Below are positions 10,359-21,205 of a stretch of 32,187 bases of DNA, in pieces (position 1 is the stretch's first letter; each line of letters starts with the position of its first letter). Both the position numbers and the translations under genes were made by a program. Source of the stretch: Chara braunii (taxonomy: Eukaryota; Streptophyta; Charophyceae; Charales; Characeae); NCBI GenBank assembly GCA_003427395.1, contig BFEA01000707.1, positions 629,534 to 661,720 on the forward strand, read 5' to 3'. Below the pieces are notes generated by a model. That model saw nothing but the letters and a program-made list of their open reading frames with translations. It was not told where the DNA came from and did not search any database.

Positions 10359-10558
10359 CCAGCAACCCACCTCGTGCAAGCCACCAACGCCTCGCCACAT
10401 GTGAAAAACCAGCGCCCCGCTACTCGCAAGTGACCAGTGCCTCGCCACCCGTAAGAAGTCAGCGCCTCGTCGTCTGCTTGCAGCCAGCGCCTCGTCGTCC
10501 ATCCGTGGCTAGCACCTCGCCACTTCCACGTTGCCTTTGCCTCGCCACTTGCTTGCTG
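10359..10558. repeat. 25-bp minisatellite, eight units
   Basis: Units follow CCAGCGCCTCGCCAC plus about ten variable bases. Starts are 10359, 10381, 10409, 10434, 10459, 10484, 10509 and 10534; the last six units are exactly 25 bp. The unit length is not a multiple of three, so the 118-codon minus-strand frame across it is not evidence of a protein. Confidence 0.8.
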
Positions 10559-10687
10559 CGATAGAAGCATCGTAGCAGCGCTAAGTCGCGCCCGCTCCCC
10601 GATACTTAACGACCGACCAGATCTTTCGGATGTGCATCGTTTCCTACATACCAAATTCATGTTCTTGTTGTTGAAAAAGGGTCAAAA

Positions 10688-11390
10688 GTACTGGTGGTAT
10701 GAACCACGTGTATGTTATGAACCACCAGTACGTTGTCAAGCACATCGATCTTGACTCCTGGTTGTGTCACGCATGATTTTGCAAGATTTTATCGCAAGGG
10801 AGCTTTCGTCACTCTGGTCGACTACACCTCTCGCGAACCCCTACGACAAGATAGGGGTTACGCGAGGCAGAACTTACCTCTACTGGAGTTGTCACCATCC
10901 CATTGGAACCCCGTGTGAAAGCTGCTCAAGTCCAATTGTAGAGGTGACACAACCAAGGGTGTTTCTCATTTGCTTTAGCATAGGGGGTACACGAGGTCGA
11001 ACGCTTTAATTGGACCCATACGTGAACCAACGCACTTGGGGCTGATCTCTCAAGCGCGGCTTTGCGCTGGTCGACTAGGATAGTTTATCTAACCACGCGA
11101 TACACTTAACAAAATAAAATCAAACTCTAAACGTAGATCGCACCTAATCTCTTTTTCACATTTGACCCATAACCTTTTGACAACAAAAATAAACGTGTGT
11201 CGCGTGCGAGGCTCTAAATAAATATCGCAGCGGTGTAAACCTTGTCATGTTGATTAGTCATGTAATGATATAGAAACAGTCGCAAGGATGGTGTATTATA
11301 TGGTACCCATGACCACTCGACCCTCAACGACTATGAGGGTAGCATTCGACACTCACATGTAGACTGATATGCGTCTTGAGATATTAATTT
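10688..11390 (-). repeat. Nested inverted-repeat module, copy 2 (right arm)
   Basis: Reverse-complement partner of 6640-7672, with the same block order (see copy 1). Its inner end is a clean hairpin, GTACTGGTGGT / ACCACCAGTAC with a 22-base loop (10688-10731), at the position where copy 1 has a weaker version. Together the arms enclose about 3 kb without a recognisable gene. The outer limit near 11390 is where I lose similarity. Confidence 0.7.
10825..10870 (-). repeat. TCTTGTCG-loop hairpin, copy 2
   Basis: The strongest of the four copies. Read on the minus strand, AACCCCTA and TAGGGGTT pair perfectly around loop TCTTGTCG. Then GCG/CGC and CCTC/GAGG extend the stem past a two-base bulge. 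Confidence 0.75.
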
Positions 11391-11471
11391 TTTAACGCCA
11401 AACAATTGCAAAAGTGATTGGGAGTCCTACCCTTTTATGCACACTGCTGAGAGGAGTGGTATGTGGTGTCG

Positions 11472-11501
11472 GACCAAATACCCTTACAAGGGTATTTGGT
11501 C
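11472..11501 (+). repeat. Dispersed ACCCTTACAAGGGT palindrome, copy 2 (perfect)
   Basis: GACCAAATACCCTT, centre AC, then AAGGGTATTTGGTC: two perfect 14-base arms. The outer arm bases differ from copy 4 (GAGCAGA / TCTGCTC) but remain complementary. Another hairpin starting ACCCTTCGACC and closing GGTCGAGAGGGT follows at 11704-11731. Confidence 0.85.
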
Positions 11502-11851
11502 ATACTTTTGCAGTCGACACAGCGACAACATCGGCTACGAAGACGAGGACGGTCCGAAAGTTCAAGGCGCGTGCATTTTTCTCACGAAACGTTGAAACGA
11601 TTTCCTTGACCATTGAGGTTGGGGCTAATCGGTCAGAAGATTTCATGAAGTATGCGTGCTCGTTATTGTGACACGAGCTCTGGTGGTTAGAATCGGTAGT
11701 AATACCCTTCGACCGAGAAGGTCGAGAGGGTCAATTGGATTAGTGTTATGTGAGGTAGATCTGCGACGTACGCTGAAACTTAATCGTCAATACATTAGTA
11801 AGGATAAATAAATATACGCCCCGGCCATACGGCCAGAGCGATTATTAGAGT

Positions 11852-12597
11852 GTGATCGTCAACGCCCAGATTGCTAGCACTTGCTCGAGCAGTACCTCAG
11901 ACCTTACTTGTATACCACAAGCTAAGTTGGGACTCTTGCTCGGCCTCCATATGAAGGGATGCGCTTACCTTTTGGACAGTGACTTTCCGACCGCACGGCC
12001 ACCCAAGCAACCGATATTTCATCCCTTTCAAAAAGAAACAACATTGCGGACCCTTGTATCATCCGCATATGCCCTAGACTCAGGCTACTTGAACTGATAT
12101 CTGCGTACCTATCGGTACTGGGCCTCTAAAAATGCCAACTTTTGTCTTTTTCTGCTCAACCTCGAGTACCCGACACATCTACCTTTATTTGGTGTGGTAC
12201 CGACCTACCTGCTACTTAAGTGTTTTTTGCAACGCTAAAGTGTCGCAAACCTCTTTCCCCGCCACTTGAGTGTTTTCCCCGCTGCGACCCTCAAGGTCAC
12301 AGCCAAAGGTAAGTACTGGCTCGTTGGGCCTTCCGATGAACTAAGTGCCTTTGCGAGCCACACACTCACTCAAGCCCACAAACACTCAAACAGGCACGCA
12401 AACCAGCAAGCGTGCGTACACACATACTTAAAATTGGGCTCGGGCCACTAAGCGGACCGAGCCCCACTACTCTATATGTACCTGAGCAACTCCTCTTCTA
12501 ACCGAAGTATGAGCTAGTTCAATAGGTTTCGAGGCAAACTGCTAAGCAACAAATACGAGGATCGAATTTGCGTGACCCTTGAGCTAACTCCTTTTTG
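11852..12597 (+). other. Frame with few stops, coding status doubtful
   Basis: One plus frame runs about 248 codons with five stops (at 12095, about 12227, 12449, about 12517 and 12595), fewer than expected by chance in this base composition. It includes open pieces of 81 and 61 codons. No domain, motif or homologue is recognised. C/T-rich composition alone lowers stop frequency. Treat as a possible decayed coding region only. Confidence 0.2.
12436..12465. repeat. GC-rich hairpin
   Basis: GGGCTCGG pairs perfectly with CCGAGCCC around a 13-base loop. No T-run follows on the plus strand, so a terminator-like role is not suggested. Confidence 0.6.
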
Positions 12598-13076
12598 ACA
12601 AGGAGCTTAACTTTGGTTTGACTCGAATTTGAATGGCGGGGCTTGAACTCGCGACCTCCGTTCTACGAGTGGTTATATTTCGTTGGTTAGTTGTAATTTG
12701 AGCCTCAACCCGACACTTGGTAGGTTAGGGAAGTTAGACAATTAAATTCTATTTTTCTTTTATGTCGATTTCTTAGTACTTATTTTTTTTATTTCTTATT
12801 TTCTTATTTCTGATTCCCGTTATTCCTCACCATTCCCGTATCTTTGGCCTATAATTTACTTTAATGAACCTGCCGCAGAATCCAAAGCATATTAATTCCA
12901 ACAGAATTCAGACCACTTTAAATACGGCATCCACTGCTCTGGTGTACGTGCGCGAGCAAAGTGCTTGTCGAAAGTCGTCGTCGTGCTAGCATTGGGGTAG
13001 GATAGCGCACAGGTGGAGAGAGCGGGAGTGAGGAAAGGATCGTTGCAACTCGGAGGAAAAAAGAGTAACCGCGGAG
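12598..13076. other. Mostly unassigned, with a tRNA T-arm-like fragment
   Basis: On the minus strand, 12634-12660 reads GGTCGCGAGTTCAAGCC, which resembles a B box and T arm. No convincing A box, anticodon arm or acceptor stem accompanies it, so it may be a remnant of a tRNA-derived SINE. The remainder is AT-rich and unassigned. Confidence 0.3.
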
Positions 13077-13169
13077 GTGGCGATTGCGTTGGCAGCGGAG
13101 GTGGCAAATGAGTCGGCAAGAGACGGAGAAGGTGACCGCGGGGAGAAATTTGAAAGAGAGAGAAGGGAG

Positions 13170-13332
13170 AAAGGAGAAGGAGAAGAAGAAGAGGAAAAAA
13201 AAAAAAAAAAAANNNNNNNNNNNNNNNNNNNNNNNNNNNNNNNNNNNNNNNNNNNNNNNNNNNNNNNNNNNNNNNNNNNNNNAGAAGAAGAAGAAGAAGA
13301 AGAAGAAGAAGAAGAAGAAGAAGAAGAAGAAG
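13170..13332. repeat. Poly-A / GAA microsatellite around assembly gap
   Basis: GAA-rich DNA runs into an A-run (13196-13212), then 70 unknown bases (13213-13282), then (GAA)n to about 13332. The gap therefore lies in a simple repeat and its true length is unknown. Open frames crossing it on either strand are artefacts of the repeat and the unknown bases. Confidence 0.9.
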
Positions 13333-13728
13333 ACACGAAAGAGAGAAGAGGGGAGGGCGACGTCCATGTTGTCCTCTTTCTGCTTCAACGTTCTCATCCC
13401 GTAGGTTTCGGGGAAAATGGTTGTGGCTTGTTGAAGTGTTGTCTTCATCTACGCACGTGCAGTGGTGTGTTCCGTTAGGAGGTGTCACGACTGTGTAATG
13501 AGGGTTTGTGCTCTTTGTCATCCGAGGCGCCATGCTGTTGTGGCGCAAGTGGCGACGACCCTCCACCCGCTGCTTACCGTATGCGAGGTTGGAGACTTGC
13601 ATGATGCATGATGCGTCCGACGATGACGATGACAATGAAAAGGACGAGGAGAGAGAGAAGACGCGTAAATCCCCTATCTCATGGTTAGCCTCATAGTACT
13701 TCAATCGATAGGATGAAGAGAATTGAAT
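13333..13728. other. Unassigned region with short acidic stretch
   Basis: No gene is supported. A GAC/GAT/GAA-rich run near 13617-13660 would encode Asp/Glu residues on the plus strand, resembling those near 9.5 and 25.4 kb. Confidence 0.35.
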
Positions 13729-13757
13729 GAATCTACGACTAGAACATGGATATATAC
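13729..13757 (-). repeat. CTAGAAC-loop hairpin family, minus copy
   Basis: Plus-strand reading: GAATCTACG, loop ACTAGAACAT, then GGATATATAC. Same plan as the copies at 2.1-2.3 kb (opposite strand) and 25.0-25.6 kb (same strand). Confidence 0.6.
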
Positions 13758-13792
13758 ATTGCCACACTTGTTTGTTAGGGTACGTGCATGTG

Positions 13793-13841
13793 TACGTGTG
13801 TGTGTGTGTGAGTGTGTGTGAGAGAGAGGAGAGAGAGAGAA
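13793..13841. repeat. (GT)n/(GA)n compound microsatellite
   Basis: A GT run passes into a GA run with few interruptions. Confidence 0.9.
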
Positions 13842-14109
13842 GTAAGAACGAGGGAGACGATCAGACCTTGACGATGAAGTCGATCATGAGGGCAGTGTAT
13901 TGCGTGGCAGAATGAACAAACGCATTAACAAAACGAAGACAAGTGGAAGGTAGAGGATGGAAATAGGGAGATGGAGACGCAAGTAGGAAAATAAATGCAC
14001 GACTTAAAGGAGATAGAATAACATGCGGAAAGAAATCTCCGCGTGCGTACTAAACGAGATCACGCGGGCAAAGTAGGGAGGAAGGGCCGTGTACGTAAAA
14101 TTTCTTATT

Positions 14110-14385
14110 GAATTTGGTTTTATTTTATTTTATTTTTACTTTTTGTAATTATCTAAGCTGTGAATTCGGTCAGATTCAGTGTCGTAACTAATGCTTGTTA
14201 AGGAAGACGGAGATGACGAAGTTATAAGGGAATAGAAGAGAGAGAGTGATGAGGAATATTTTATTTTATTTTTACTTTTTGTAATTATCTAAGCTGTGAA
14301 TTCGGTCTGATTCTGTGTTGTAAATAGTGCTTGTCAAGGAAGACGAAGTTATAAGGGAATAAAAGAGAGAGAGTGATGAGAAAAA
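14110..14385 (+). repeat. Tandem duplication, about 136 bp period
   Basis: Two direct copies share TTTTATTTTATTTTTAC, GTAATTATCTAAGCTGTG, AATTCGGTC and AAGTTATAAGGGAATA. The ATCTAAGCTG anchor is at 14151 and 14287. Copies differ by a few substitutions and a short indel, so this is a fairly recent duplication. Confidence 0.8.
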
Positions 14386-15243
14386 ACAACGTAGTGACGA
14401 AAACGAAACGCAGCGTGTGACGGAAGCAGATGAGAAAAGGGGAAGAAGACTAACTTTAGGAGAAGCGAGAGAGGAAAGGAAAGATATTCGGGGGTGGAAA
14501 GAGGAAGAGGACAATGATCAACATACCTTGATTTACAGCTTAGTACTCTGCATGTCAAAGTGAAGGGATCCAACTGAGCAAGGCGACTCGCATTGGGGTC
14601 GCATTGACGTCATTACTCATCTTCTGATCGACATCGTTGTTGTAAGTCGATGATCGTAATATTCGTGCACCTCGTGACCACGATTCCTTCCTTGACTGTT
14701 CCTTGTTGTTGATACGGTAAATCAGTTGTCACCTTATTCTTTATGTCATAGCGATCTTCTTCTTCTCTATTATAGTCATCCTCTTCAAATCATCTTCATC
14801 TGCTCTGGATAGGTTTCGTATCCTCTTTAGAGCCTCGTTGTCATTACCTTTCCTTCTTCCTAGTTTTCCTTCTATGTTGGTTTTTTTGCAGCGTACCTAC
14901 CTGCAATACCAAAAATAGATTCAGTCAAAGACTTGATGCGTGAACTAAGAAAGGAAGGAGATAGGTGTTGGAAAAAACAATAGAGGAGAGGAGTGCCTGG
15001 ATGGGGGGGGGGAATTTAGAGATAACGAGAAGAGAGTGGGCACAAGCACTCCGAGGAAAAAATGATGAGTCAAGATGTAGAGTGAGGACTCATGCAAAGA
15101 AAAGAGAGCAAAGTGTGAGAAGAACAACGACCGAGCTGGAGGGGGTGATATGTGGGCAACAAAGGAAATAGACGAGTATAATGGGAGACCAATATGCAGA
15201 AAACAATAACAGAAGTAGAGTTGCGCAGTAAATGAAGAAGAGG
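14386..15243. other. Unassigned, purine-rich then mixed
   Basis: No gene is supported. Purine-rich plus-strand tracts and their pyrimidine complements create several overlapping short frames. A nine-base G run occurs at 15004-15012. Confidence 0.4.
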
Positions 15244-15244
15244 G

Positions 15245-15245
15245 T

Positions 15246-15329
<84 letters not shown>

Positions 15330-15530
15330 TATCGACCAGCGAGCGTGACACACACAGACAAAGTGAAACACACAGTCACACAGATACACGGTGACACTGA
15401 TACACAATGAAACACATACAGACACAGAGACACAAACACACAGATATAGAGACACACAGTGAAACACACAAAGACACCCAGTCACACAGACACAAAGATA
15501 CACAGTGACACAAACGCACGCACACTAACT
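15245..15530. repeat. (GC)n, (GA)n and degenerate CACA microsatellite block
   Basis: A short GC run is followed by GA repeats of about 70 bp (to about 15326). About 190 bp of degenerate CACAGTGAAACACACA-type sequence follows. The Cys/Val/Ser-rich minus frames here are low-complexity artefacts. Confidence 0.9.
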
Positions 15531-16758
15531 ATACTACCTGGCAACTATGGATGCCCCTTACTTCCTATCACTAATACAAGTAGGTACGGTTGCGTCTTCC
15601 TCTTGTCACCCCAGTTCCTCTTCGGGCATCTGCGGACCTTCGTACACAAGACGCTCCGACAACGCTTCAACACGGCTCACAGGCAGAGTGAATAAATGAT
15701 TTGACGCTGTCTCTTTATTTATACTTCGAATTGTCAAAGGTTTGCTTTTGGACCCTGGGCCCCGGGTGCACACAGTCCCATATGGTACTTGTTGACTTAA
15801 TAAAGTGCGACCGGGACTAGGTACCGCTGACTGGGCTGGGTTAGACTGCCCACTTGCCCACTTGCCTACAGACTGTAACCTAGGACTTTACGAAAAGCCA
15901 CTTCCGGATCTTCTGGAAAGGCCGTAGACTTGACCTTTTGGAACTGTAGCAGTTAGGACTCCTACCACTGCTAAGACTTCTAACCTACAGACCTACTGTT
16001 CGAAGACCCGATGACCACCCTATCTACAACAAGCAAACGGGAAGCTTTCAAGACACAGGTCGCGGGTTCAAGCAGACACGGGCCAACTGGTACTGTACAT
16101 GCATAAGGCGAGGTCTAGGGATCAAACCCTGGCTGCTGCATCTGCTACCGTAAAGGTGAAAACCGTTTCAGCGTGGTCATTATTATTACTAGTATTATTA
16201 TTTTTGTCTCGGCAACACACAATCGTTATAGTTGTGCCTAGTCTTAAAAATTGCCCCAAATTCAACTACAATAACCTTGCATTCTACTTGGGTGAAGACG
16301 GTAGGACTACCGCAGCAGAAACGGGGTTTCTATAAGGGGCTGATCCTGCCAGTAGCTAGGTCTACGGCGTTGTCTTTTGACCTACCGACGAGGAGAGAGG
16401 GAAAGAGTATAAGAGGAGGAGCACAGAGAGAGGGGGAAAGGACAAAGAGGGTAAGGAGGTAGAGGGGAAAAACGGTCCCGTAGAGATACATTATGCATTC
16501 ACAATACAAAATTCCAGAATCACCTCAAACATTTTTCCTAACTTATATTTAATCAAGAAGAAGGTCACAGATTCATATAGTCAAACATAGATGCATGCAT
16601 AGCAATGCGAGGTAGTACTGATACAGGGTTATAAGATGGGAAGAGGAAAGGAAGACCTCGCATTCAGCGATGAGCACCCCACGTTGTCCCTAGTTGAGGT
16701 ACTCGCTTACTTTCCTTGTCTGTACACGACTGAACTCGCAGTTGAAAATTAAATCGAT
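15531..16758. other. Unassigned region with hairpins and T-arm-like fragments
   Basis: No gene is supported. Two short strings resemble tRNA T arms in opposite orientation: GGTCGCGGGTTCAAGC on plus near 16058 and CAGGGTTTGATCCCTAG on minus near 16116. They have no surrounding cloverleaf. Short hairpins such as AACTG-TAG-CAGTT near 15943 are frequent. Confidence 0.35.
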
Positions 16759-16770
16759 ATAATAATAATA

Positions 16771-16831
<61 letters not shown>
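16759..16831. repeat. (TAA)n microsatellite
   Basis: A TAA trinucleotide run with one early interruption. The poly-Leu minus frame across it is an artefact. Confidence 0.95.
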
Positions 16832-16832
<1 letters not shown>

Positions 16833-16884
16833 CTCAGATAATGAACGTACACAAGCTACATTTTCGGTCAGGTATAGACAAACT

Positions 16885-16906
16885 AAGGGTACGTTGTGAT
16901 TGGGCC
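16885..16906 (+). repeat. Short dispersed repeat AAGGGTAC..GTTGTGATTGGGCC
   Basis: AAGGGTAC followed by GTTGTGATTGGGCC. The same two blocks occur at 26875-26899 with a three-base insertion between them. Flanks diverge. This may be a remnant of a shared element. Confidence 0.5.
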
Positions 16907-17319
16907 AAACGATGCATGCCATCTCATTGTCTGATTGTTGATATGAGTGGTGTATGACTAACTATTTATGAAAACACATGATGAGAACGAGAAGCTCTCG
17001 TATGGGTTATCTCACAGTGTGTGTGTTTACGCTTGGGATGATTAAGCAGAGAGGAAGTGGACTTTGTGAAGTCCTGCCCTGCTCGATAGGATTCCAAACA
17101 TTGATAAAAGTTTGGACACGCTGATATCAATGAACATCGTAAATAATGTTGGATTTTGTATGACTATGTATACTTGAGGTGAGAGTTTTTGTGTGAACTT
17201 CCTCATTAGGTGTTTCATTGAGTCATTGGGATGTGACCCGTGTAGCCTGCTCGCCTGACTCTAAGACTTTCGATTGATCTAAGACACAAGGGTTCTTCTA
17301 AAGGGGTAAACTAGGAGGG

Positions 17320-17600
17320 GTAATAAGAGGAGTGAGATCCCGAGAGAATGTGCTAATAGGATGAGCGAGACCCCAAAAGGTCTGCCATATTACCAAGCAA
17401 CATCAAGGGATGGTGATAAGAGGCGCAAGGTCCCATGAGGCCTGTCCTATCGCCGACAAATCCTGGCAAAAGGGGATGGTACTAGGAGTAGTAGGTCTCG
17501 TGAGATCTACCCGTGCAGTCTGTCTTATCATTTACTTGCCTCTGAAGGAAAGAGAAAAAGGCAAGGGTGAGGGTCCCGTGTGATCTACCCTACTACAACA
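17320..17600 (+). repeat. Degenerate repeat array with GGTCTCGTGAGATCT-type palindromes
   Basis: Successive short inverted units appear near 17335 (GAGATCCCGAGAG), 17371 (GACCCCAAAAGGTC), 17430 (GGTCCCATGAGGCC), 17491 (GGTCTCGTGAGATCTACC) and 17570 (GGTCCCGTGTGATCTACC). They are spaced about 35-80 bp in variable flanks resembling GGGATGGTRATAAGAGG. One plus frame reads through most of it with few stops, so the repeat may once have been coding. Confidence 0.5.
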
Positions 17601-17755
17601 ATCTTTATGACGACCCTGCAAAAAACTAACTCACTAATAAGGTTCACTGTCTGATTCTACTCAGGTGGAGGTGGAAGGAATGTAACCCACTGTGACCTGT
17701 CCTGCTACCTTAACCTCTTGATTGATGTCAATCTTATAACTCTATTCCATATAAG

Positions 17756-18171
17756 ATTGATGATGATTTGTCTGTGTATGTCTTAAATAGGGAATCATAT
17801 ACTGAAGGAGAAAGTACTGGCGATGTTAGCTCTATATTTTTCTCCCTTAGAAGACTATCTCTAGATATGGGTCTGATAAAAATTTAGAGATTTTACCTAG
17901 AGGGAGTTATGTCGATATAGTTATATTCGCGACTAAAGATGAAGTTCACTATATTGAACTTCAGATGGGGTTATATCGATAGCAAAGAGGTGTTGAGACG
18001 GTGTTGACCTGTGTGTGATTGCATGTCATCTTAATCAAAAGGACTCGTAATGATTCTATACAAGACTACATGTTGTTGCCTTATGGGAACAGGTTGGTTC
18101 GCCAACTCAACCCTCACTCACCCTCGATACCCACTCTTTGCATCGACCTCTACACCAAAAGACATTTCTGA
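17756..18171 (+). pseudogene. Broken coding region, protein family not recognised
   Basis: Two overlapping plus frames read like real protein. The first (17756-17884) ends at TAG and includes RESYTEGESTGDVSS. The second opens at 17851 and runs to 18171 with internal stops TAG at 17980 and TGA at 18016; it includes the string YVDIVIFATKDEVHYIELQ. Switching from the first to the second needs one frameshift near 17850. No start codon, catalytic motif or known domain is apparent. Residue balance (charged, mixed hydrophobic) differs from neighbouring low-complexity frames. Given the context, a decayed mobile-element protein is likely, but that is inference. A weak frame continues near 18400-18600. 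Confidence 0.5.
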
Positions 18172-18779
18172 TTTTTCATTGTCTAAAGAGTCTGTGTTTG
18201 GTAAAACCGGGTCTTTGAAATGACTAAAGCTAGATATGGATGAATGACTAAGTCGAAAAAAGGGATGTTTGGCTGAGAGGTTTGGAAGTGTAAATGTAAT
18301 GTGGGTGAAAATAAATAAATGGTTGACGCTGTCAGAACTGTGTAATGTGAATGACTTTTGTTCGCAGGTCAGTAGAACGACCAGCCATGCTATTCACTGC
18401 GACTCGTTGAGAAACTTATGTTATCCTGAGCCTTAATCCAGATGTTTCATCAACACGAGATTTTATACATTTGGTTTGAATATCCAGCCTTGCGTTTTTC
18501 CCTGATCATTAAGCAGATTAGTATCATTGTTAAGGCGAAAAACCTTATTCATTTCATGTTTTTTCTCGTCTATATATGTTTAAAAGGTCAATGACATATG
18601 TGTTTCCCTGATAAATTCATATTATTTATGTGAATGCGTTAAGTGTACGTGATGTCTCATTGCCTAAGTACTAAGTATGTTATTTCATTTCATATGTATG
18701 TGTGATATCGCAAAGAGTTTTCAATAAGAGATATGTTGAATGAAATTAATCACTGGGTAGGATGGGTAGATGTCTTATG
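18172..18779. other. Unassigned, possible decayed extension of the preceding coding region
   Basis: A plus frame around 18401-18599 reads about 65 codons with one stop. It lies downstream of a pyrimidine tract ending TTCGCAG at 18368. Nothing identifies it. The rest is AT-rich and single copy here. Confidence 0.25.
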
Positions 18780-18879
18780 CACAACCCCATGATAATTCAA
18801 GCATTACGGGGGTCATGCTCAGAAAAAGGGATAGATTATGAGTCGTACATATAAAATATATTTATAGGCAAAGCATAGT

Positions 18880-19265
18880 ATGAGTAAACGTTCGTCGATC
18901 GACTGGACCTGATTTGTAAGTCGGTGAGGGAGATCAGCACCCCGATGCGCTACGCATATACGAGTCAGTCCTGGGCATTCAACCGCGCGTATGTCTATGC
19001 GACGGCGATCGAGCAAATGCCCTTGGCTACTTACCTTTGCGATTGCAAGTAAAAGTCTTCACATATGAATCAGTAGCTCAACGGGGAAACACCTGCTTAA
19101 GGATCATAACAACTCCTTAGGTAGAGGTGAGTTGTACCTCGCGGGGTCTCCGTCTTGTCGCAAGGAGCTGCGAGAGGTATAGATGGCGCGCACAGTCGGA
19201 GTGGTATTTTGCTGAAGCAATTTAAAACTCCTGCGTGATGCGACCATGAGGTCCGACACGAAAAT
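18880..19265 (+). repeat. Nested-repeat module, copy 3
   Basis: Same orientation as copy 1. Shared blocks: AGATCAGCACC near 18932, GAGCAAATGCCCTTGG near 19011, GATTGCAAGT near 19041, CAACTCC-TAGAGGTGAG near 19110-19130, the TCTTGTCG hairpin (19133-19180), CGGAGTGG near 19198, and CTCCTGCGTGATGCGA near 19229. More diverged than copies 1 and 2. Confidence 0.6.
19133..19180 (+). repeat. TCTTGTCG-loop hairpin, copy 3
   Basis: Outer stem TACCTC with GAGGTA, then GC/GC past a two-base bulge. The inner stem TCTCC with GGAG is interrupted by AA, around the constant loop TCTTGTCG. Confidence 0.65.
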
Positions 19266-19299
19266 TACTTTACGTCTGAGTGTGGGACCGCCTCGCCCG

Positions 19300-19849
19300 A
19301 CAACGGGCTTCTGATCTTTATGGTGTGCGGAATGTCAGTGACCCATAGAATGAGACTCCATCTTCGGACGCCGCCGGATAGGTCAAGGGGTTTTACTTTA
19401 ACAGCTGCCATGGACCTCAACATTATTAAAAAAAAAAAAAAAAAACTTCCTTCTCTCTTACTACAAATTTGTTCAATCCATACACACGGTCAAAGTACTG
19501 TCAAAATACAGAAAATATAAATATAGAAGGAAATAAAACACAAGACAATCATTCTCATAATCCCAGTATGACTTTCTTCCAAATATACACATGATCGCAA
19601 ACGAAGTTAAATTCGGACGTCAACTCACAAAAGCATACATGTAATCACGTGCAGATTCACATTGACAAACGATGCACTACACGGGTAACCGTTTAACTTC
19701 AACCACTCTTTGTACTCTCACCCCTCGCCTTATTCACACAGGCCCCAACCTTTCTCGAACCTTCCAAAAGAAAAGGAATTTTTTTTTTTTTTTAAATAAT
19801 CATTTAATAAAATTTCGGGTAAAAACTCAAAGAAACAATTCAACCCAAA
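19300..19849. other. Unassigned region with homopolymer runs
   Basis: A 17-base A-run near 19429 and a 15-base T-run near 19779. No gene or structured RNA recognised. Confidence 0.45.
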
Positions 19850-20099
19850 GGGGCTAAGACCTTACGTTAAGTCGTGAGAACGAGTTTGAACCTGAAGCGT
19901 AAACTGACCTGTCATCAAAAGATAACAGAAGACGATCTTTGCAGGATCAGGCTAAAACTAGACAAATCTTTAATCGAAGTAACCAAAGAGACTTTGTAAC
20001 ACAACACAGATCAGTTTCCAAAGCGAAATTTTAAGCGTATGGAGAATAAACCCACATATTACATTTCACCCAACCTCTCTCAAAACCAAGTTTAAACTT

Positions 20100-20800
20100 A
20101 ACTTTATATGATATAAGAGATCAGGAAAATTTTAGCAGCATCTCCCTACTACAGGGTGAATCGCTAAAGTTTTTCCTTCAAAAATTAATATAACTTTTCA
20201 AGACTATAAAAATTTTGGCAACACTCCATCTGGAGAAAGTGTCTTCTCATAATTTATGTCCAGCTAGATATGAGATTAAATATCAAACTTTGATTTCACA
20301 AAGTCAAATTATGTCTAGCTCTTCGATTTAGTACAAATTTTTGTAGCATCCTCTTTAAAAACGTAGGTTTCTCAAGTTCATAGTAGGTCATATATGAAAT
20401 CAAAAACAGAACTTGAACTCTGCTAAAATAAAACTCAACTAACTCTTTAGATTTATATAAATTTCGAAAGCACTCCCTCTAGCGAAAATATTTTTTTTTT
20501 ATTTGTACAAAGTTAAATACAAATTAAAAAAAATAAACCTGACTTTTAAAAACGTCAATTTATTATTAAACTCCCTGATAAGCACAACCTTGGGCAACAC
20601 TTCCTCTGGAAAAGTAAGTTTCCTCATACTTTTACTAAGTCATATATGTAACTCATATAAAAATTGAATTTCGTAAGACAAAATTCAACTAACTCTTTGG
20701 ATTTGTAGAAATTTGGGCAGCACTTCCTGTATTTAAAACGTTTTTCTAAAATTTATACAAAGTCAAATAAACTAAACTCTTAAATGCAGAAATTAAACTA
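20100..20800 (-). repeat. Tandem repeat, six units, mirrored copy
   Basis: Units near 20130, 20214, 20335, 20460, 20588 and 20710 carry GGGCAGCACTTCCT-like strings with AACTCTTTGGATTTGTAGAA and AAATTC contexts. These are the reverse complement of the 5225-5830 array. Confidence 0.75.
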
Positions 20801-21054
20801 ACTCTTACAGCTGCAACACATAGAGAGCATCTAAAACAATTACCTATCAGAAAATAACTCAGACAATACTTATAATCAAGAAGACACATTGAGCCAGAGT
20901 AAGTCTCTCACAAAATTTCAAAGTTGTTTTCACATACAAGCAGTTGGTTGAACCCTCTGGTGGTTAACTCTTTCAACTTAGATAGGGCATCAAGTTAGAT
21001 CATTCATTTTGAAAACAATGTCTAATCAGTGTTAAACTGTTTTATAACCAAGTT

Positions 21055-21166
21055 GTATATATATATATATATAGGGTAACAGGTGTTCGGGACGGGCCTG
21101 CCTCCCGAACCCGAACGCCACAGGACCTCTTTTAGGGATGCATTCGATCGTTCGGGCTGAACACGG

Positions 21167-21205
<39 letters not shown>

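Noticed and set aside
10304-10660. 118-codon minus frame over the minisatellite
   Set aside because: The 25-bp unit changes frame at every repeat, so no protein repeat is maintained.
12892-13767. 291-codon minus frame and overlapping frames across the gap
   Set aside because: They cross 70 unknown bases and GAA/poly-A runs; poly-Leu, poly-Phe and poly-Lys content is a low-complexity artefact.
14945-15503. Cys/Val/Ser-rich minus frames of 93-174 codons
   Set aside because: They are encoded by (GA)n and CACA microsatellites in three frames at once.
16058-16136. Two tRNA genes in opposite orientation
   Set aside because: Only T-arm-like strings are visible; anticodon and acceptor arms are missing.
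7160-19265. Module copies 1 and 3 as the two LTRs of one retrotransposon
   Set aside because: They are direct and 11.7 kb apart, but too diverged, without TG..CA ends, primer site or polymerase between them, and copy 2 lies inverted in between.
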